In this document: in pieces, positions 20,501 to 30,542 of the stretch
Layout of the letters: each line of letters begins with the position of its first letter
Position numbering within the stretch: the first letter of the stretch is position 1
Assembly (NCBI RefSeq): GCF_010894405.1
Contig: NZ_JAAIYA010000017.1
Span: 124,001-188,000, forward strand
From: Pyxidicoccus caerfyrddinensis
GTDB lineage: Bacteria > Myxococcota > Myxococcia > Myxococcales > Myxococcaceae
Reading direction: 5' to 3'
DNA: 64,000 bases
Made by a program: the position numbers and the translations under genes
The notes under the pieces: model-generated
Seen by the model: only the letters and a program-made list of their open reading frames with translations
What the model was told of the DNA's origin: nothing
Databases searched by the model: none

Positions 20501-21094
20501 GTCCACGGAGAAGAAGCGCAGCGTCGTGCTGGCGGCGACGGCCAGCGGCGCCGTGTAGCGCGTCGAGGCCTCCGTGGGCAGGCTCCCGTCCAGCGTGTAG
20601 TACGTGGCCGCGCAGCCACTGCCCGCACCGTCGTCGCAGGCCAGCGCCACGCCGCGGGCGCTGTTGTAGAACCCGCCCGCCGGGGTGGCCGTGGTGGTGG
20701 GCGCCTGCGTGTCCGTGGTGCTGGGGAAGGTGTACTGCTCGCTCTTCGCGGCCTCGGTGTTGCCCGCCTTGTCCACGGAGAAGAAGCGCAGCGTCGCGGT
20801 GGCGGACAGCGTAAAGGGCTCGCGGTACTGCGTGGAGCCGGTGCCGGGCGTGGAGCCGTCCAGCGTGTAGTACGTGGCCGCGCAGCCGCTGCCGGCGCCG
20901 TCGTCGCAGGCCAGCGCCACGGCCACCAAGCTGGTGAAGCTGCCACCGGCCGGCGTGGCGCGCGTCGCGGGCGCCGTCGTGTCCTGCTCCGGCGTGGGAT
21001 TCGGGTTGCCACCACCGCCACCACAGGCGCTCACGAGCTGCGCGGTGAGCAACGCCACGGCGCAGCGGAGCGGCCAGGAAATCTTCAGGGACAT
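17555..21094 (-). CDS. Large lipoprotein with seven chitobiase C-terminal-like (CHB_HEX) repeats
   Basis: A 1179-aa surface or periplasmic lipoprotein. The signal peptide ends at lipobox LVSAC (Cys24), followed by a Gly-rich tether. Residues 46-646 hold seven repeats of about 86 residues, each with a T/SPxGGxF start, a Cys-D-D...GSGC pair, YTLDGSxPT and FFSVDxAGN, the pattern of chitobiase/beta-hexosaminidase C-terminal domains. Each repeat has two Cys, probably a disulfide. Then come an OB-like segment (about 650-760), an Ig-like Big_5-type region, and a lamin-tail-like C-terminal domain (LRITEIAP...DLVELQVV). No catalytic domain is evident; binding to glycan or surface partners is inferred. 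ATG 21094 gives the proper signal peptide. Confidence 0.85.
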   Translation of the reverse strand: MSLKISWPLRCAVALLTAQLVSACGGGGGNPNPTPEQDTTAPATRATPAGGSFTSLVAVALACDDGAGSGCAATYYTLDGSTPGTGSTQYREPFTLSATATLRFFSVDKAGNTEAAKSEQYTFPSTTDTQAPTTTATPAGGFYNSARGVALACDDGAGSGCAATYYTLDGSLPTEASTRYTAPLAVAASTTLRFFSVDKAGNVEGARTERYVVDAEVPTVAASPRGGIFSGSRVVTLTCDDGSGSGCAAIHYTTDGSLPTEASPVYTAPLTVETTTRLRFVALDRAGNASETASEQYTLDLVGPVSTATPKGGTFRAAVSVSLACDDGTGSGCAATYFTTTGAAPTHASARFTGPIAITGNTTLRFFSVDAAGNDGPEVTETYVIDTVAPTVSASPKGGTFFVPQTVTLSCSDAGSGCAIHYTVNGATPDTSSPRYTEALALSTQTTLSFLAVDGAGNPSPVAVETYTIISDTTAPVTTISPEGGTYSSARTVTLTCEDNGGGSGCDGTFYTLDGSEPTTASTRYTAPFTVSTTAQVRFRSVDAVGNLEATKSVQYTIDTTAPVTQATPAGGSFQGPVTVSLACSDAGTGCKETRYTVDGTAPTGTSELYTAPLTFIETTTLRFFSVDQAGNAEAARQEVYTLPTSTSNASAQIAAVRAAVDGPLSQPIDGAIITFVKPGVGNPTNDPAGFFLQAERAGPALFVEVDPASLSPTPQVGMRVNVTVSNKRLASNMVRVNISSFSLVNQGIPMSTLSQEVSQVDLPRFVGQFEAELISLTGTVNGAFSLAGTGHVQALLVTAGVPEGSTSAPSFRLRMVESVQDQLEVTQGCTVGLLSPLWVFATTTQPSVWAPEQVTSLSCPGPRVASALARGAGTVAINFDRRLDAASVQANGEQFSIPGLVVTSATVVSSREVWLGTSTQTPRQSYTVTVASTVRDTAGSGVVTAGNSFSFKGYQVPAQLRITEIAPAVGPNTVNFGRDLVELQVVQGGNTNGMKLEEATLANPLLAILPDVDVATGDLIVIHLNPDRDTPGVDAPGSELTSKSFWSQAQYGSNYDTAWDFHGAGNGVTGSNRVFRIRDAFGTTQDAVPVYLPLGNPPSFFPPQLQAIQAEGLWLPSDCGGQLCSYSSFPTAQNVSVNWSAAFPSGERTTTLGRVRAGDANVKEDWAVGAGTLGFLNP
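19157..20959 (-). repeat. Seven tandem coding repeats of about 258 bases
   Basis: The chitobiase-like units of the large lipoprotein are also repetitive in DNA. Repeats 1 and 2 are the closest pair, sharing the segment encoding DDGAGSGCAATYYTLDGS, while units 5 and 7 lack two residues in the Cys-D-D loop. This implies past tandem duplication and makes the region prone to copy-number change and misassembly. Confidence 0.85.
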
Positions 21095-21324
21095 CGTAGC
21101 TCCAGGATGCAAGGCACCCGCCCCTTGCCAGGGATTGCGTTTCGGAAAGGCATGTCCGGGGGGGCGGCCGGGCAGCGGATTGAATGTTGCCCGTCTGACA
21201 AGCCGCGCAGGGTGGCACCGGGTGCGGGGCGTCCGCAAGCAGGTGCACTCCGGGCGAAGTCGCTCGCCCGGGTCTGCCCCTACCCGGCGCTTCCCTGCCC
21301 TGGCCGGCCCGCTGAACGCGACGA

Positions 21325-21357
21325 GGCCCCGGCCCCTCTCACGAGGAGGCCGGGGCC
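21325..21357. terminator. Strong GC hairpin downstream of the BrkB-type gene
   Basis: GGCCCCGGCC (21325-21334) pairs perfectly with GGCCGGGGCC (21348-21357). It lies in the 294-base gap after the BrkB-type gene and upstream of the repeat lipoprotein gene. There is no T-run on the minus strand, so termination is likely but not certain. The rest of the gap carries the lipoprotein leader; no other gene is seen. Confidence 0.4.
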
Positions 21358-21388
21358 CGGGGCCCTTCAGGAGATGACGCCCGTGCCG

Positions 21389-22453
21389 CTATCGGGCGGT
21401 GTTGCGGCGTACCAGGAAGATGCCCAGGCCGAGTCCCGCAGCCCAGCGGGCGGCCGCCGCCAGCGGCGTCTGCCGCAGCTTCGGCGGGGCCGAGGTCGGC
21501 TGGCCCGTGTGCGGGTCCACCACGGGCCGGAACTCGGGGGAGCCGGGAAGCTTCGCCCCGCCCTCCTCCAGCTCCGTCTTGGTGGCCGTCACCACCTTGC
21601 CCTGCTCGGGGACCTTGTCACCCGGCGCCTTCCCGTCCGGGGAGCGGTGCTCGAGGATGGCGTTGATTTCCGCGCCCAGCAGGATGGTCTGCGCCGAGAT
21701 CCACATCCACAGCAGCATGACGATGACGCCGCCGATGGCGCCGTAGTTCACGTCGTACTTGCCGAAGTTGGCCACGTACTTGGAGAAGCCCCACGAGGCC
21801 ACCAACCAGATGAGCACACCCACCACGGAGCCCGGGGTGATGAACCGGAACTTCTGCTTCACGTCCGGCAGCACGTAGTACAGCACCGCCCACAGCAGCA
21901 TCACCAGCAGGCCCGCGATGGGCATGCGCAGCCAGGTGAGCACCGGGCCCACTGGCCCGAGTTTGTCCGCTACGACTGGCGTGACGATGATGGCCAGCGC
22001 CGCGACGATGGCCAGCGCCGCGCCCCCAATCGTCACCCCCAGGGCGATGGGGCGCAGCTTCCAGAAGGGCCGCGACTCCTCCACCCCGTACACCTTGTTC
22101 AGCGCGTCCATCAGCGCCACCACGCCGCCGGACGCCGCCCAGATGGCGCCCACGCCGCCCACCGTCAGGAGCCCCACCGGGTTGCTCTGCGCCAGCGAGT
22201 TGATGCGCTCGCTCAGGATGTTCGTCACCTCCTGCGGCGCCACCTTCGCCAGCTCCTGGATGAGCGTCTGCGCCTGCGCGGGGTCGATGATGACGCCCGC
22301 CAGCGACACCAGGAACAGCAGGAATGGGAAGAGCGCCAGGATGGCCCGGAACGTCAGCGCCCCCGCGACGTCGCCCACGTCGTCGCGCGTCCATTCAGCC
22401 TTCAGGGCCTTGAAGAACTCCATCCAGCCCATTCCCTTGCCAGGGAGTACCAT
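21389..22453 (-). CDS. YihY/BrkB-family inner-membrane protein
   Basis: A 354-aa integral membrane protein of the YihY/virulence factor BrkB family. About six transmembrane segments are visible, including LALFPFLLFLVSLAGVII, ALAIVAALAIIVTPVV, the segment containing GLLVMLLWAVLYYVLP, and GGVIVMLLWMWISAQTILLGAEINA near residue 265. The family motifs ALTFRAILALFPF and FGKYDVNYGAIGG are present. A soluble tail of about 75 residues follows, then a last hydrophobic patch. Start ATG 22453 has GGAGG seven bases upstream. The family's biochemical role is unsettled. It is transcribed toward the repeat lipoprotein gene. Confidence 0.88.
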   Translation of the reverse strand: MVLPGKGMGWMEFFKALKAEWTRDDVGDVAGALTFRAILALFPFLLFLVSLAGVIIDPAQAQTLIQELAKVAPQEVTNILSERINSLAQSNPVGLLTVGGVGAIWAASGGVVALMDALNKVYGVEESRPFWKLRPIALGVTIGGAALAIVAALAIIVTPVVADKLGPVGPVLTWLRMPIAGLLVMLLWAVLYYVLPDVKQKFRFITPGSVVGVLIWLVASWGFSKYVANFGKYDVNYGAIGGVIVMLLWMWISAQTILLGAEINAILEHRSPDGKAPGDKVPEQGKVVTATKTELEEGGAKLPGSPEFRPVVDPHTGQPTSAPPKLRQTPLAAAARWAAGLGLGIFLVRRNTAR

Positions 22454-22706
22454 TCCGCCTCCTCAGGGGTGTTGTGACCTGGGGAACGATGCGCATTCCC
22501 CGTACCTCCCGGCGGCTCCCCACGCCGAGCCGCCGCTCGGGCGCCCCCAGGGCAGTCGAGCCCAGAGCCTCGAAAAACACCTAATTCGAGGAAAACATCC
22601 ATGGGGTCACCCTGCCCCCCCTAGGCAGGGCCGCGTTCATTGGCGTACACCGTCGGGTGGGCGGCCCGTCGTGAGCGCGAGCGGCCCATCCCCGCCCGAG
22701 GAAGCC

Positions 22707-24272
22707 ATGTTCGTCACCTGTCTGCTGACCGTCAGCCTGGCCCTGACCGCCAGCGCCGCCCCCGGAATGCCCCCTGGCACCCAGGCCGGGGCGCCCACGC
22801 AAACGCTGTGGCTCGTCCAGCCGATGTACCCAGGGCAGGACGCGCTGGTGAAGCGCACCGAGGACGGAATCGGCGCACTGCTACCGCAAGACCTGAAGGC
22901 CCAGCAGGTCATCGGCCGCGAGGCACTGGCGGGCTACCTCCAGGGTCGCGAGGGCGACCTGGGCTGCGTGACGGGCGCCACGCGCTGCCGCGAGCCGCTG
23001 GAGTCGTACCTCGCCTCGCTGGGGCTGGAGCGGGTGGTGCTGCTGCAGGCGGGCCAGGACGACGCGGGCTACCGCTTCCGCGCCGTCAGCGTGCGGCCGG
23101 ACAGTGGCGCGCGCGCGCAGGCGGAGACGGCCAACCCCGCCTTCGAGAAGGCGCTGGCCGGCGTGCTGGTGAAGTTCCTCACCCTCAACGCGACGGTGGA
23201 GGCGGTGACGGAGCCCGCGGGCGCCACCGTCTTCGTGGACGGCGTGAAGGTGGGCACCACGCCCTACGCCACGGAGGTGCTGCCGGGTGAGCACACCTTC
23301 CGCTTCGAATTGGCCTCGCACCTGCCGAAGGAGGAGACGCGGGTGGTGGCCTCGCGCGAGCCGGTGAAGCTGCACGCGGCGCTGGAGAAGGTGCCCGCGC
23401 GGCTGGTGGTGAAGGTGCTGCCGGAGGGCACGCGCATCCTGGTGGACGGCAAGCAGGTGGGGACGGACGCGGTGGACCAGGGCATCCAGCCCGGCTCGCG
23501 CACCCTGTCGCTGGTGCAGGACGGCTACGAGCCGCAGGAGGTGAAGGCGGAGATTGCCCCCGGCGCGACGTACACGCTGGAGCGCGAGCTGAAGCCCACC
23601 TCCATGCAGGCCTTCAAGCTGGCCATGCGCCGCCGCCAGGCCGCCACCATGGCGCGGCAGAGCTACCTGGAGGGCTCCTACGAGATGCTGAGCCTCACCG
23701 GCACCGCCCTGGCCACGCACCCGACGGGCTCGAACCCGGGCCTGTCGGACTTCCGCACCCTGGATGTCCGCGCGCCGGGCTCCAGGCGGATGATGGGCCT
23801 GGGCGTGGAGTACGGCCGCTACGGCCAGTACTTCGGCGTGATGCTGGTGGGCGCCACGTACTACCGCACCGCGGACACGTGGACGATGGGCGTCAGCATC
23901 CCCGACGGCGCGTCGGGCGAGTGGGTGGACCGGGTGCGGGGCAACGACAACGCGCTGGACACGCAGGCGCAGATGATGTCGCTGCGCGCGCTCCAGCCGC
24001 AGCTGCGCTACGTGGTGGGCCCCTTCTCCTTCGCCATCCAGGCGGGCGTCGAGGTGCGCGGGCTGCTCCTCAAGGAGAAGAACCGCCCGGAGAGCGCCCC
24101 CTTCGAGGACGGGCTCTTCGCGGTGGACCTGCACGGCTCCGCGCAGGCCAGCGCGCGCATCTTCGTCTACGAGGGGCTCTACGCCTCCGTGGCGTACCAG
24201 TATGGAATCTCGCTGCTGAAGAACATCGCGGGGACGAGCAACCTGCGCGGAGGGTTGGGCTATGCGTTCTGA
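22707..24272 (+). CDS. PEGA-domain protein, probable outer-membrane component
   Basis: A 521-aa exported protein: signal peptide of about 18 residues (FVTCLLTVSLALTASA, cleavage near AAP). Residues 30-160 form an N-terminal domain, followed by two PEGA domains at about 163-228 (EPAGATVFVDGVKVGTTPY) and 231-297 (LPEGTRILVDGKQVGTD). The C-terminal 200 residues alternate polar and hydrophobic residues, with many Tyr/Gly and an aromatic-rich end (GGLGYAF), as in outer-membrane beta-barrels, though the size suggests a small barrel. It overlaps the next gene by 11 bases and is the first of three coupled genes ending in a Ser/Thr kinase. Confidence 0.8.
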   Translation: MFVTCLLTVSLALTASAAPGMPPGTQAGAPTQTLWLVQPMYPGQDALVKRTEDGIGALLPQDLKAQQVIGREALAGYLQGREGDLGCVTGATRCREPLESYLASLGLERVVLLQAGQDDAGYRFRAVSVRPDSGARAQAETANPAFEKALAGVLVKFLTLNATVEAVTEPAGATVFVDGVKVGTTPYATEVLPGEHTFRFELASHLPKEETRVVASREPVKLHAALEKVPARLVVKVLPEGTRILVDGKQVGTDAVDQGIQPGSRTLSLVQDGYEPQEVKAEIAPGATYTLERELKPTSMQAFKLAMRRRQAATMARQSYLEGSYEMLSLTGTALATHPTGSNPGLSDFRTLDVRAPGSRRMMGLGVEYGRYGQYFGVMLVGATYYRTADTWTMGVSIPDGASGEWVDRVRGNDNALDTQAQMMSLRALQPQLRYVVGPFSFAIQAGVEVRGLLLKEKNRPESAPFEDGLFAVDLHGSAQASARIFVYEGLYASVAYQYGISLLKNIAGTSNLRGGLGYAF

Positions 24273-25254
24273 ACCGCGTCGCTGGGTGGTGATGTGCGCG
24301 CTGCTGGTGAGCGGGCTGGCCGCGGCCGAGCCGCTGGTGGGCCCCGCGGTGGGCAACGCCGAGGCGCTCGTGGCCGAGGGCACCCGGCTCTACAACAAGA
24401 AGCGCTACGCGGACGCGTCCGGCCTGTTCCTCAAGGCCACCCGCGCCAACCCCACGCTGCTGCCGGCGTACCTGGGCCTGGCCCGGTCGCGCCTGGGCGC
24501 GAAGGAGATTCCCGGCGCGTGCACGGCGTACCGCGCCTACGTGCGCAGCGCCCCGGACATCCAGGACCGCACCAAGGCGCAGCGCGAGCTGGAGCTGTGC
24601 GAGCGCCAGCTCAAGGCCGCGCGCAAGAAGCAGAAGGGCGCGGCGCCCGCGGACCTGACGGCGCGCCACGTGGAGCTGAAGGCGGGCTTCTTCGCCGCGC
24701 TGGAGGACAAGAAGCTCGTGGGCCCGGACTCGGCGGCGGAGATGCTGACCACGCTGGTGTCGGAGGGCTACCTGGGCACGGACCTGGGGGAGATGGGCGC
24801 GAAGCTGAGCGCCGCCAGCCGCGGTGCCACCGAGGAGCTGCACCGCCGCGCCCTGGCCGGCGAGACGCTCCCGCCCGAGCAGCTGCGTGAGTCGCGCAAG
24901 CTGTTCGACCTGGCGGCGAACACGGGCGAGGCGTCCCCCAACGCGTCGTCGCAGGCGCCCTTCCTGGAAGGGCTGGCGGTGTTCCAGGAGGGAGACTTCG
25001 CCAAGGCGCAGGGCCTGTTCGCGCAGGCGGCCACGGCGGCTCCGGGCCGCACCGAGTACCGCGTCTGGCGCGCGGCCTCGCTGCAGCGCGCGGGAGACCT
25101 GAATGGCGCGCTGGCGGTGATGGAGGCGGACCTGCCGGATGACGCGCGCACGGACGTGCTGCGCGCGGCGGTGGCCCAGAAGAAGTCGTCCAAGGATGGG
25201 GCTCGCGAGCTGGAGCGCATCCTCTTCCAGCGCTACCCCACGGCGGCGCGCTGA
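24262..25254 (+). CDS. Exported TPR-like protein
   Basis: A 330-aa protein with signal peptide (VVMCALLVSGLAAA, cleavage near residue 22). Two TPR-like helical hairpins are clear, one at about 33-75 (EGTRLYNKKRYADASGLFLKATRANP) and one at about 235-285 (LEGLAVFQEGDFAKAQGLFAQA), with other helical repeats between. The Lys-rich middle (KAARKKQKG) is probably a linker. It overlaps the PEGA gene by 11 bases and stops nine bases before the zinc-ribbon kinase gene, so the three are co-expressed. It likely acts as a periplasmic adaptor; no enzyme motif is present. Confidence 0.8.
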   Translation: MRSEPRRWVVMCALLVSGLAAAEPLVGPAVGNAEALVAEGTRLYNKKRYADASGLFLKATRANPTLLPAYLGLARSRLGAKEIPGACTAYRAYVRSAPDIQDRTKAQRELELCERQLKAARKKQKGAAPADLTARHVELKAGFFAALEDKKLVGPDSAAEMLTTLVSEGYLGTDLGEMGAKLSAASRGATEELHRRALAGETLPPEQLRESRKLFDLAANTGEASPNASSQAPFLEGLAVFQEGDFAKAQGLFAQAATAAPGRTEYRVWRAASLQRAGDLNGALAVMEADLPDDARTDVLRAAVAQKKSSKDGARELERILFQRYPTAAR

Positions 25255-25263
25255 CCCATACCC

Positions 25264-27057
<1,794 letters not shown>

Positions 27058-27075
27058 GCCCGCCCGCGCGCGTCC

Positions 27076-27666
27076 ATGCCCGGCCCCCGAGAGATTCGAG
27101 CCGACCACGACCGCGCGTTCATCGTGATGTACCAGGCCTATCCGGACGCCATCGCGGACGTGGCCGTGAAGCAGCAGAAGTTCGGCCCACCCTTCTCGGT
27201 GGGCCGGATGACCTGGATAAAACCCAGCTTCCTCTGGCTGATGCACCGCTCCAACTGGGGCCGCAAGAGCGGGCAGGAGCGGACGCTCGCGGTGCGCATC
27301 AAGCGTGAAGGCTGGCACGAGGCCCTCAGCCTCGCGGTCCTCACCGCCTTCGAGCCCCGGGTGCACGGCACCCCCGAAGCCTGGCAACGGGCCTTCGAGT
27401 CCGCGCCCGTCCACGTGCAGTGGGACCCGGAGCGCTCACTGCGCGGCGCGGGCCTTCCGCATGACAGCATCCAGGTGGGCCTGGGGCGCACGGTGATTTC
27501 CCGCTACGTGGAGGCGTGGACCGTGTCCATCGAGGACCTCACGCCGCGCGTGCAGAAGATCCGCCGCCTGCTCGACGAGGGGCGCGCGGAGCAGGCCGCC
27601 CGCCTGTGCCCACCGGAGCGTGGGTACTCCGTGCCCGCGGACCTCGCGCACCGTCTGGGCATGTAG
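27076..27666 (+). CDS. DUF4291 family protein
   Basis: A 196-aa protein matching DUF4291: the N-terminus [25 protein letters not shown], then [28 protein letters not shown] (about residues 34-62) and a conserved C-terminal half with [14 protein letters not shown]. The family is widespread in bacteria and fungi with no known function and no catalytic signature that I can name; conserved Arg, Trp and Asp residues hint at an enzyme. No signal peptide or membrane segment is visible. It starts 18 bases after the kinase stop, so it may be in the same transcript. Confidence 0.88.
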   Translation: MPGPREIRADHDRAFIVMYQAYPDAIADVAVKQQKFGPPFSVGRMTWIKPSFLWLMHRSNWGRKSGQERTLAVRIKREGWHEALSLAVLTAFEPRVHGTPEAWQRAFESAPVHVQWDPERSLRGAGLPHDSIQVGLGRTVISRYVEAWTVSIEDLTPRVQKIRRLLDEGRAEQAARLCPPERGYSVPADLAHRLGM

Positions 27667-27748
27667 CGCACGGCTTCCGGGGGCGCTGGCGCCACTGCTA
27701 TTCTTCGCGCGCCCCACCGCACGTGGCGGTGGTTGGAGGGGGAACCCG

Positions 27749-28087
27749 ATGGCAGAGATTCAAGGCGTGGAGAACATGACGGTGGGTCAGCTCCAGGAGG
27801 AGCTGAGCCGGGGCGGCAGGTTCGTCGTGTTCGAGTACTGCGTCTCCATCCTGGTGATGACGTTCAGGCGCTCCTCGGATGTGTATTTCATCCGCGCCGG
27901 CGAGGGCACGGCGGGCAAGAGCATCGGCTACACGCTGCTGTCGCTCGTGCTCGGCTGGTGGGGTTTTCCGTGGGGCCTCATCTACACGCCGATGTGCCTT
28001 GCCACCAACCTGGGTGGCGGCAAGGACGTGACGGAGACCGTGGTGTCGTCGCTGCTCGCCACCGCCCCGCAGCATTCCAGCGTCTGA
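27749..28087 (+). CDS. Small conserved membrane protein
   Basis: A 112-aa protein starting at ATG 27749 with GGAGGGGGA just upstream. It contains VENMTVGQLQEELSRGGRFV, a short strand-rich part (FEYCVSILVMTFRRSSDVYFIRAGEG) and one or two hydrophobic segments (about 57-82, IGYTLLSLVLGWWGFPWGLIY), ending GGGKDVTE. I recognise this as a small uncharacterised family with the same LGWWGFPWG and GGKDVT landmarks, seen in varied bacteria. No function is known. It is followed by the convergent rmlC gene 23 bases away. Confidence 0.75.
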   Translation: MAEIQGVENMTVGQLQEELSRGGRFVVFEYCVSILVMTFRRSSDVYFIRAGEGTAGKSIGYTLLSLVLGWWGFPWGLIYTPMCLATNLGGGKDVTETVVSSLLATAPQHSSV

Positions 28088-28110
28088 ACCGGCGGCCACC
28101 CCGTCCTGCT

Positions 28111-28662
28111 TCAGCCCGCGTACACCGGAAGCACCGGGGCATCCTTGAGCCGCGGGGCCTTGGCGTCCTTGCCGGACAGCAGCGGCGAGGACACGGGCCA
28201 CGGAATGCCCAGGTCGGGGTCATTCCACAGCACGCCGCGCTCCGTGTCCGGCGAGTACAGCGTGGTGCACTTGTAGTGGAAGTCGGCGGACTCGCTCAGC
28301 ACGCAGAAGCCGTGGGCGAAGCCCGGCGGAATCCACAGCTGGCGCCGGTTGTCCGTGGACAGCTCCACCGCCACCCACCTGCCGAACGTGGGCGAGCCGC
28401 GCCGCACGTCCACCGCCACGTCGTACACGGCGCCGGCCAGCACCTGCACCAGCTTGCCCTGCGCGTTGGGCTCCTGGAAGTGCAGCCCCCGCAGGATGCC
28501 CTTCGCCGAACGCGAGTAGTTGTCCTGCACGAAGGGCCCGGTGATGCCCGCGTCCGCGTAGCGCTTCTCATGGAACGTCTCCATGAAGAAGCCGCGGTCG
28601 TCGCCGAACACCTTGGGCTCCACGATGAGGACGCCCGGCAGCTCGGTGGGAATCACCTTCAT
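28111..28662 (-). CDS. rmlC: dTDP-4-dehydrorhamnose 3,5-epimerase
   Basis: A 183-aa cupin enzyme that epimerises C3 and C5 of dTDP-4-keto-6-deoxyglucose. The catalytic His61 lies in GILRGLHFQ, with the active-site Tyr probably at 130 (FHYKC); the [11 protein letters not shown] and IPPGFAHGF motifs are typical. Its ATG overlaps the rmlA stop by four bases (ATGA). It is the last gene of the rmlB-rmlD-rmlA-rmlC set, making dTDP-L-rhamnose for the adjacent polysaccharide genes. Length is standard. Confidence 0.95.
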   Translation of the reverse strand: MKVIPTELPGVLIVEPKVFGDDRGFFMETFHEKRYADAGITGPFVQDNYSRSAKGILRGLHFQEPNAQGKLVQVLAGAVYDVAVDVRRGSPTFGRWVAVELSTDNRRQLWIPPGFAHGFCVLSESADFHYKCTTLYSPDTERGVLWNDPDLGIPWPVSSPLLSGKDAKAPRLKDAPVLPVYAG

Positions 28663-29540
28663 GACACGGCACCGCGGTGCGCGATGAGGTCCAGCAGGTA
28701 CTGGCCGTACTCGTTCTTGCGCATCGGCTCCGCGAGCGTCGCCAGCTGCTTCTCGTCGATGTAGCCCATGCGGAAGGCAATCTCCTCCGGGCAGGCCACC
28801 TTGAGGCCCTGACGGCGCTCGATGATCTCGATGTAGTTGGACGCCTGCATCAGCGACTCGTGCGTGCCGGTGTCCAGCCACGCGTAGCCGCGGCCCATCA
28901 GCTCCACGTTGAGCTGCCCGCGGCGCAGGTACTCCGCATTCACGTCGGTGATTTCGTACTCACCGCGCTTGCCGGGCTTGAGGTTGGCGGCGATGTCCAC
29001 CACCTGGTTGTCGTAGAAGTACAGCCCGGTGACGGCGTAGTGGGACTTGGGCTTCGCCGGCTTCTCTTCAATGGAGATGGCGCGCTTGTTGGCGTCCAGC
29101 TCCACCACGCCGTAGCGCTCCGGGTCCTTCACGTAGTAGCCGAAGACGGTGGCGCCCTGCTCGCGGCGCGCGGCCTGCTGGGCCAGCTCGCTCATGCCGT
29201 GGCCGTAGAAGATGTTGTCGCCGAGGATGAGCGACACCGCATCCTGGCCCACGAACTCACGGCCGATGACGAACGCCTGCGCCAGCCCTTCCGGCCGGGG
29301 CTGCTCGGCGTACTGGAAGCGCACGCCCCACTGCTCGCCGCTGCCCAGCAGCTCGCGGAAGCGCGGCAGGTCCTGGGGCGTGGAGATGATGAGCAGCTCC
29401 CGGATGCCCGCCAGCATCAGCGTCGTCACCGGGTAGTAGATCATCGGCTTGTCATAGACGGGCAGCAGCTGCTTGCTGACCACGCGCGTCAGTGGATACA
29501 GGCGCGTGCCCGAACCACCGGCGAGGACGATTCCCTTCAT
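28659..29540 (-). CDS. rmlA: Glucose-1-phosphate thymidylyltransferase
   Basis: A 293-aa nucleotidyltransferase that makes dTDP-glucose, the entry step to dTDP-rhamnose. The N-terminal nucleotide motif [13 protein letters not shown], the [14 protein letters not shown] segment, the [10 protein letters not shown] metal-binding region and [11 protein letters not shown] are all intact and standard. It lies 95 bases downstream of rmlD and overlaps rmlC. The 95-base spacing is the only sizeable gap in the rml set and may hold an internal start or a leader; no motif is seen there. Confidence 0.96.
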   Translation of the reverse strand: MKGIVLAGGSGTRLYPLTRVVSKQLLPVYDKPMIYYPVTTLMLAGIRELLIISTPQDLPRFRELLGSGEQWGVRFQYAEQPRPEGLAQAFVIGREFVGQDAVSLILGDNIFYGHGMSELAQQAARREQGATVFGYYVKDPERYGVVELDANKRAISIEEKPAKPKSHYAVTGLYFYDNQVVDIAANLKPGKRGEYEITDVNAEYLRRGQLNVELMGRGYAWLDTGTHESLMQASNYIEIIERRQGLKVACPEEIAFRMGYIDEKQLATLAEPMRKNEYGQYLLDLIAHRGAVS

Positions 29541-29635
29541 ACGTTCACCTCATGTCCCGCGTTCCGACGGGCTCCCGGCCGTGGTCCCGGTCAGTCGCGC
29601 GGGGGATGCGCGGCCCGTAGGCCGCGCGAAAGTTG

Positions 29636-30535
29636 TCAGCCGCCCTGCCCGGCCTTCCAGGCCGCGTGGAAGCGCGCCAGGGACTCGGCCAGTTCCAGCG
29701 GCTTCGCGGCCAGTTGCGTGCGCACCTTGCCCGTCTTCAGGCCGCTGCGCAGCGGCCGGGGGCTGGCCAGCTTCAGGTCCGCCATGCGCGTGGGGGTGAT
29801 GAGCTTCGCGTCGAAGCCGAACACCTCGCACAGCGCCCGGCCGAAGCCCACGCGGTCGATGACGGTGCCGCCGCAGGTGTTCCACACGCCGCCCAGCTTG
29901 CGCTCGCCCAATTCCACCAGCATGGCGGCCACGCTGTCCGCGAAGCTGGGGGACACAATCTGGTCCTCGAAGAGCTTCACCGGCTGGCCCTTCTCCAGCG
30001 AGCCCACCAGCCACATCCCGAAGTTGGGCCGCCCCGCCGCGGGAAAGCCGTACACCACCGCCGTGCGGGCAATGGCGCAGCCGGGGACGAAGGTGCGCGC
30101 GGCCTGCTCGCCCATGTGCTTGGTGAGGGCGTAGACGCCGCGCGGGTTGGGCAGCGCCTCCTCGTCATACGGGCCCGCGTCACCGTCGAAGACGTAGTCG
30201 GTGGACACGTGCACCAGGTGCGCCCCGGCCTTGCGCGCGCCTCTGGCCACCGCCGCGGTGGCGGTGACGTTGGCGGCGAAGGCTGCTTCGGGGTCCTTCT
30301 CGCACGCATCCACCTCCGTCATGGAGGCGGGGTGGATGACCACCTCGGGGGCGGCGGACGCGAGCGCGGCGGCCACGTCCGGCTCGCGCGTCAGGTCCAC
30401 CTCCACGTAGCGGTACGTCCCGCCGGTGCGGCGCGGGCCGCGGCCCAGGCCCACCACCTCGTGCCCCTGCCGCTCCAGCAGCGCGCAGACGCGGCTGCCG
30501 ACGAGCCCATTCGAACCAGTGACGAGGAAGCGCAT
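29636..30535 (-). CDS. rmlD: dTDP-4-dehydrorhamnose reductase
   Basis: A 299-aa extended short-chain dehydrogenase that reduces the keto group in the last step of dTDP-L-rhamnose synthesis. The NAD(P) motif is MRFLVTGSNGLVGS at the N-terminus, the catalytic Tyr/Lys pair is in YALTKHMGE, and IHPASMTEVDACE and STDYVFDG are family motifs. It starts seven bases after the rmlB stop. All residues expected for activity appear to be present. Confidence 0.93.
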   Translation of the reverse strand: MRFLVTGSNGLVGSRVCALLERQGHEVVGLGRGPRRTGGTYRYVEVDLTREPDVAAALASAAPEVVIHPASMTEVDACEKDPEAAFAANVTATAAVARGARKAGAHLVHVSTDYVFDGDAGPYDEEALPNPRGVYALTKHMGEQAARTFVPGCAIARTAVVYGFPAAGRPNFGMWLVGSLEKGQPVKLFEDQIVSPSFADSVAAMLVELGERKLGGVWNTCGGTVIDRVGFGRALCEVFGFDAKLITPTRMADLKLASPRPLRSGLKTGKVRTQLAAKPLELAESLARFHAAWKAGQGG

Positions 30536-30542
30536 GGCCGAC

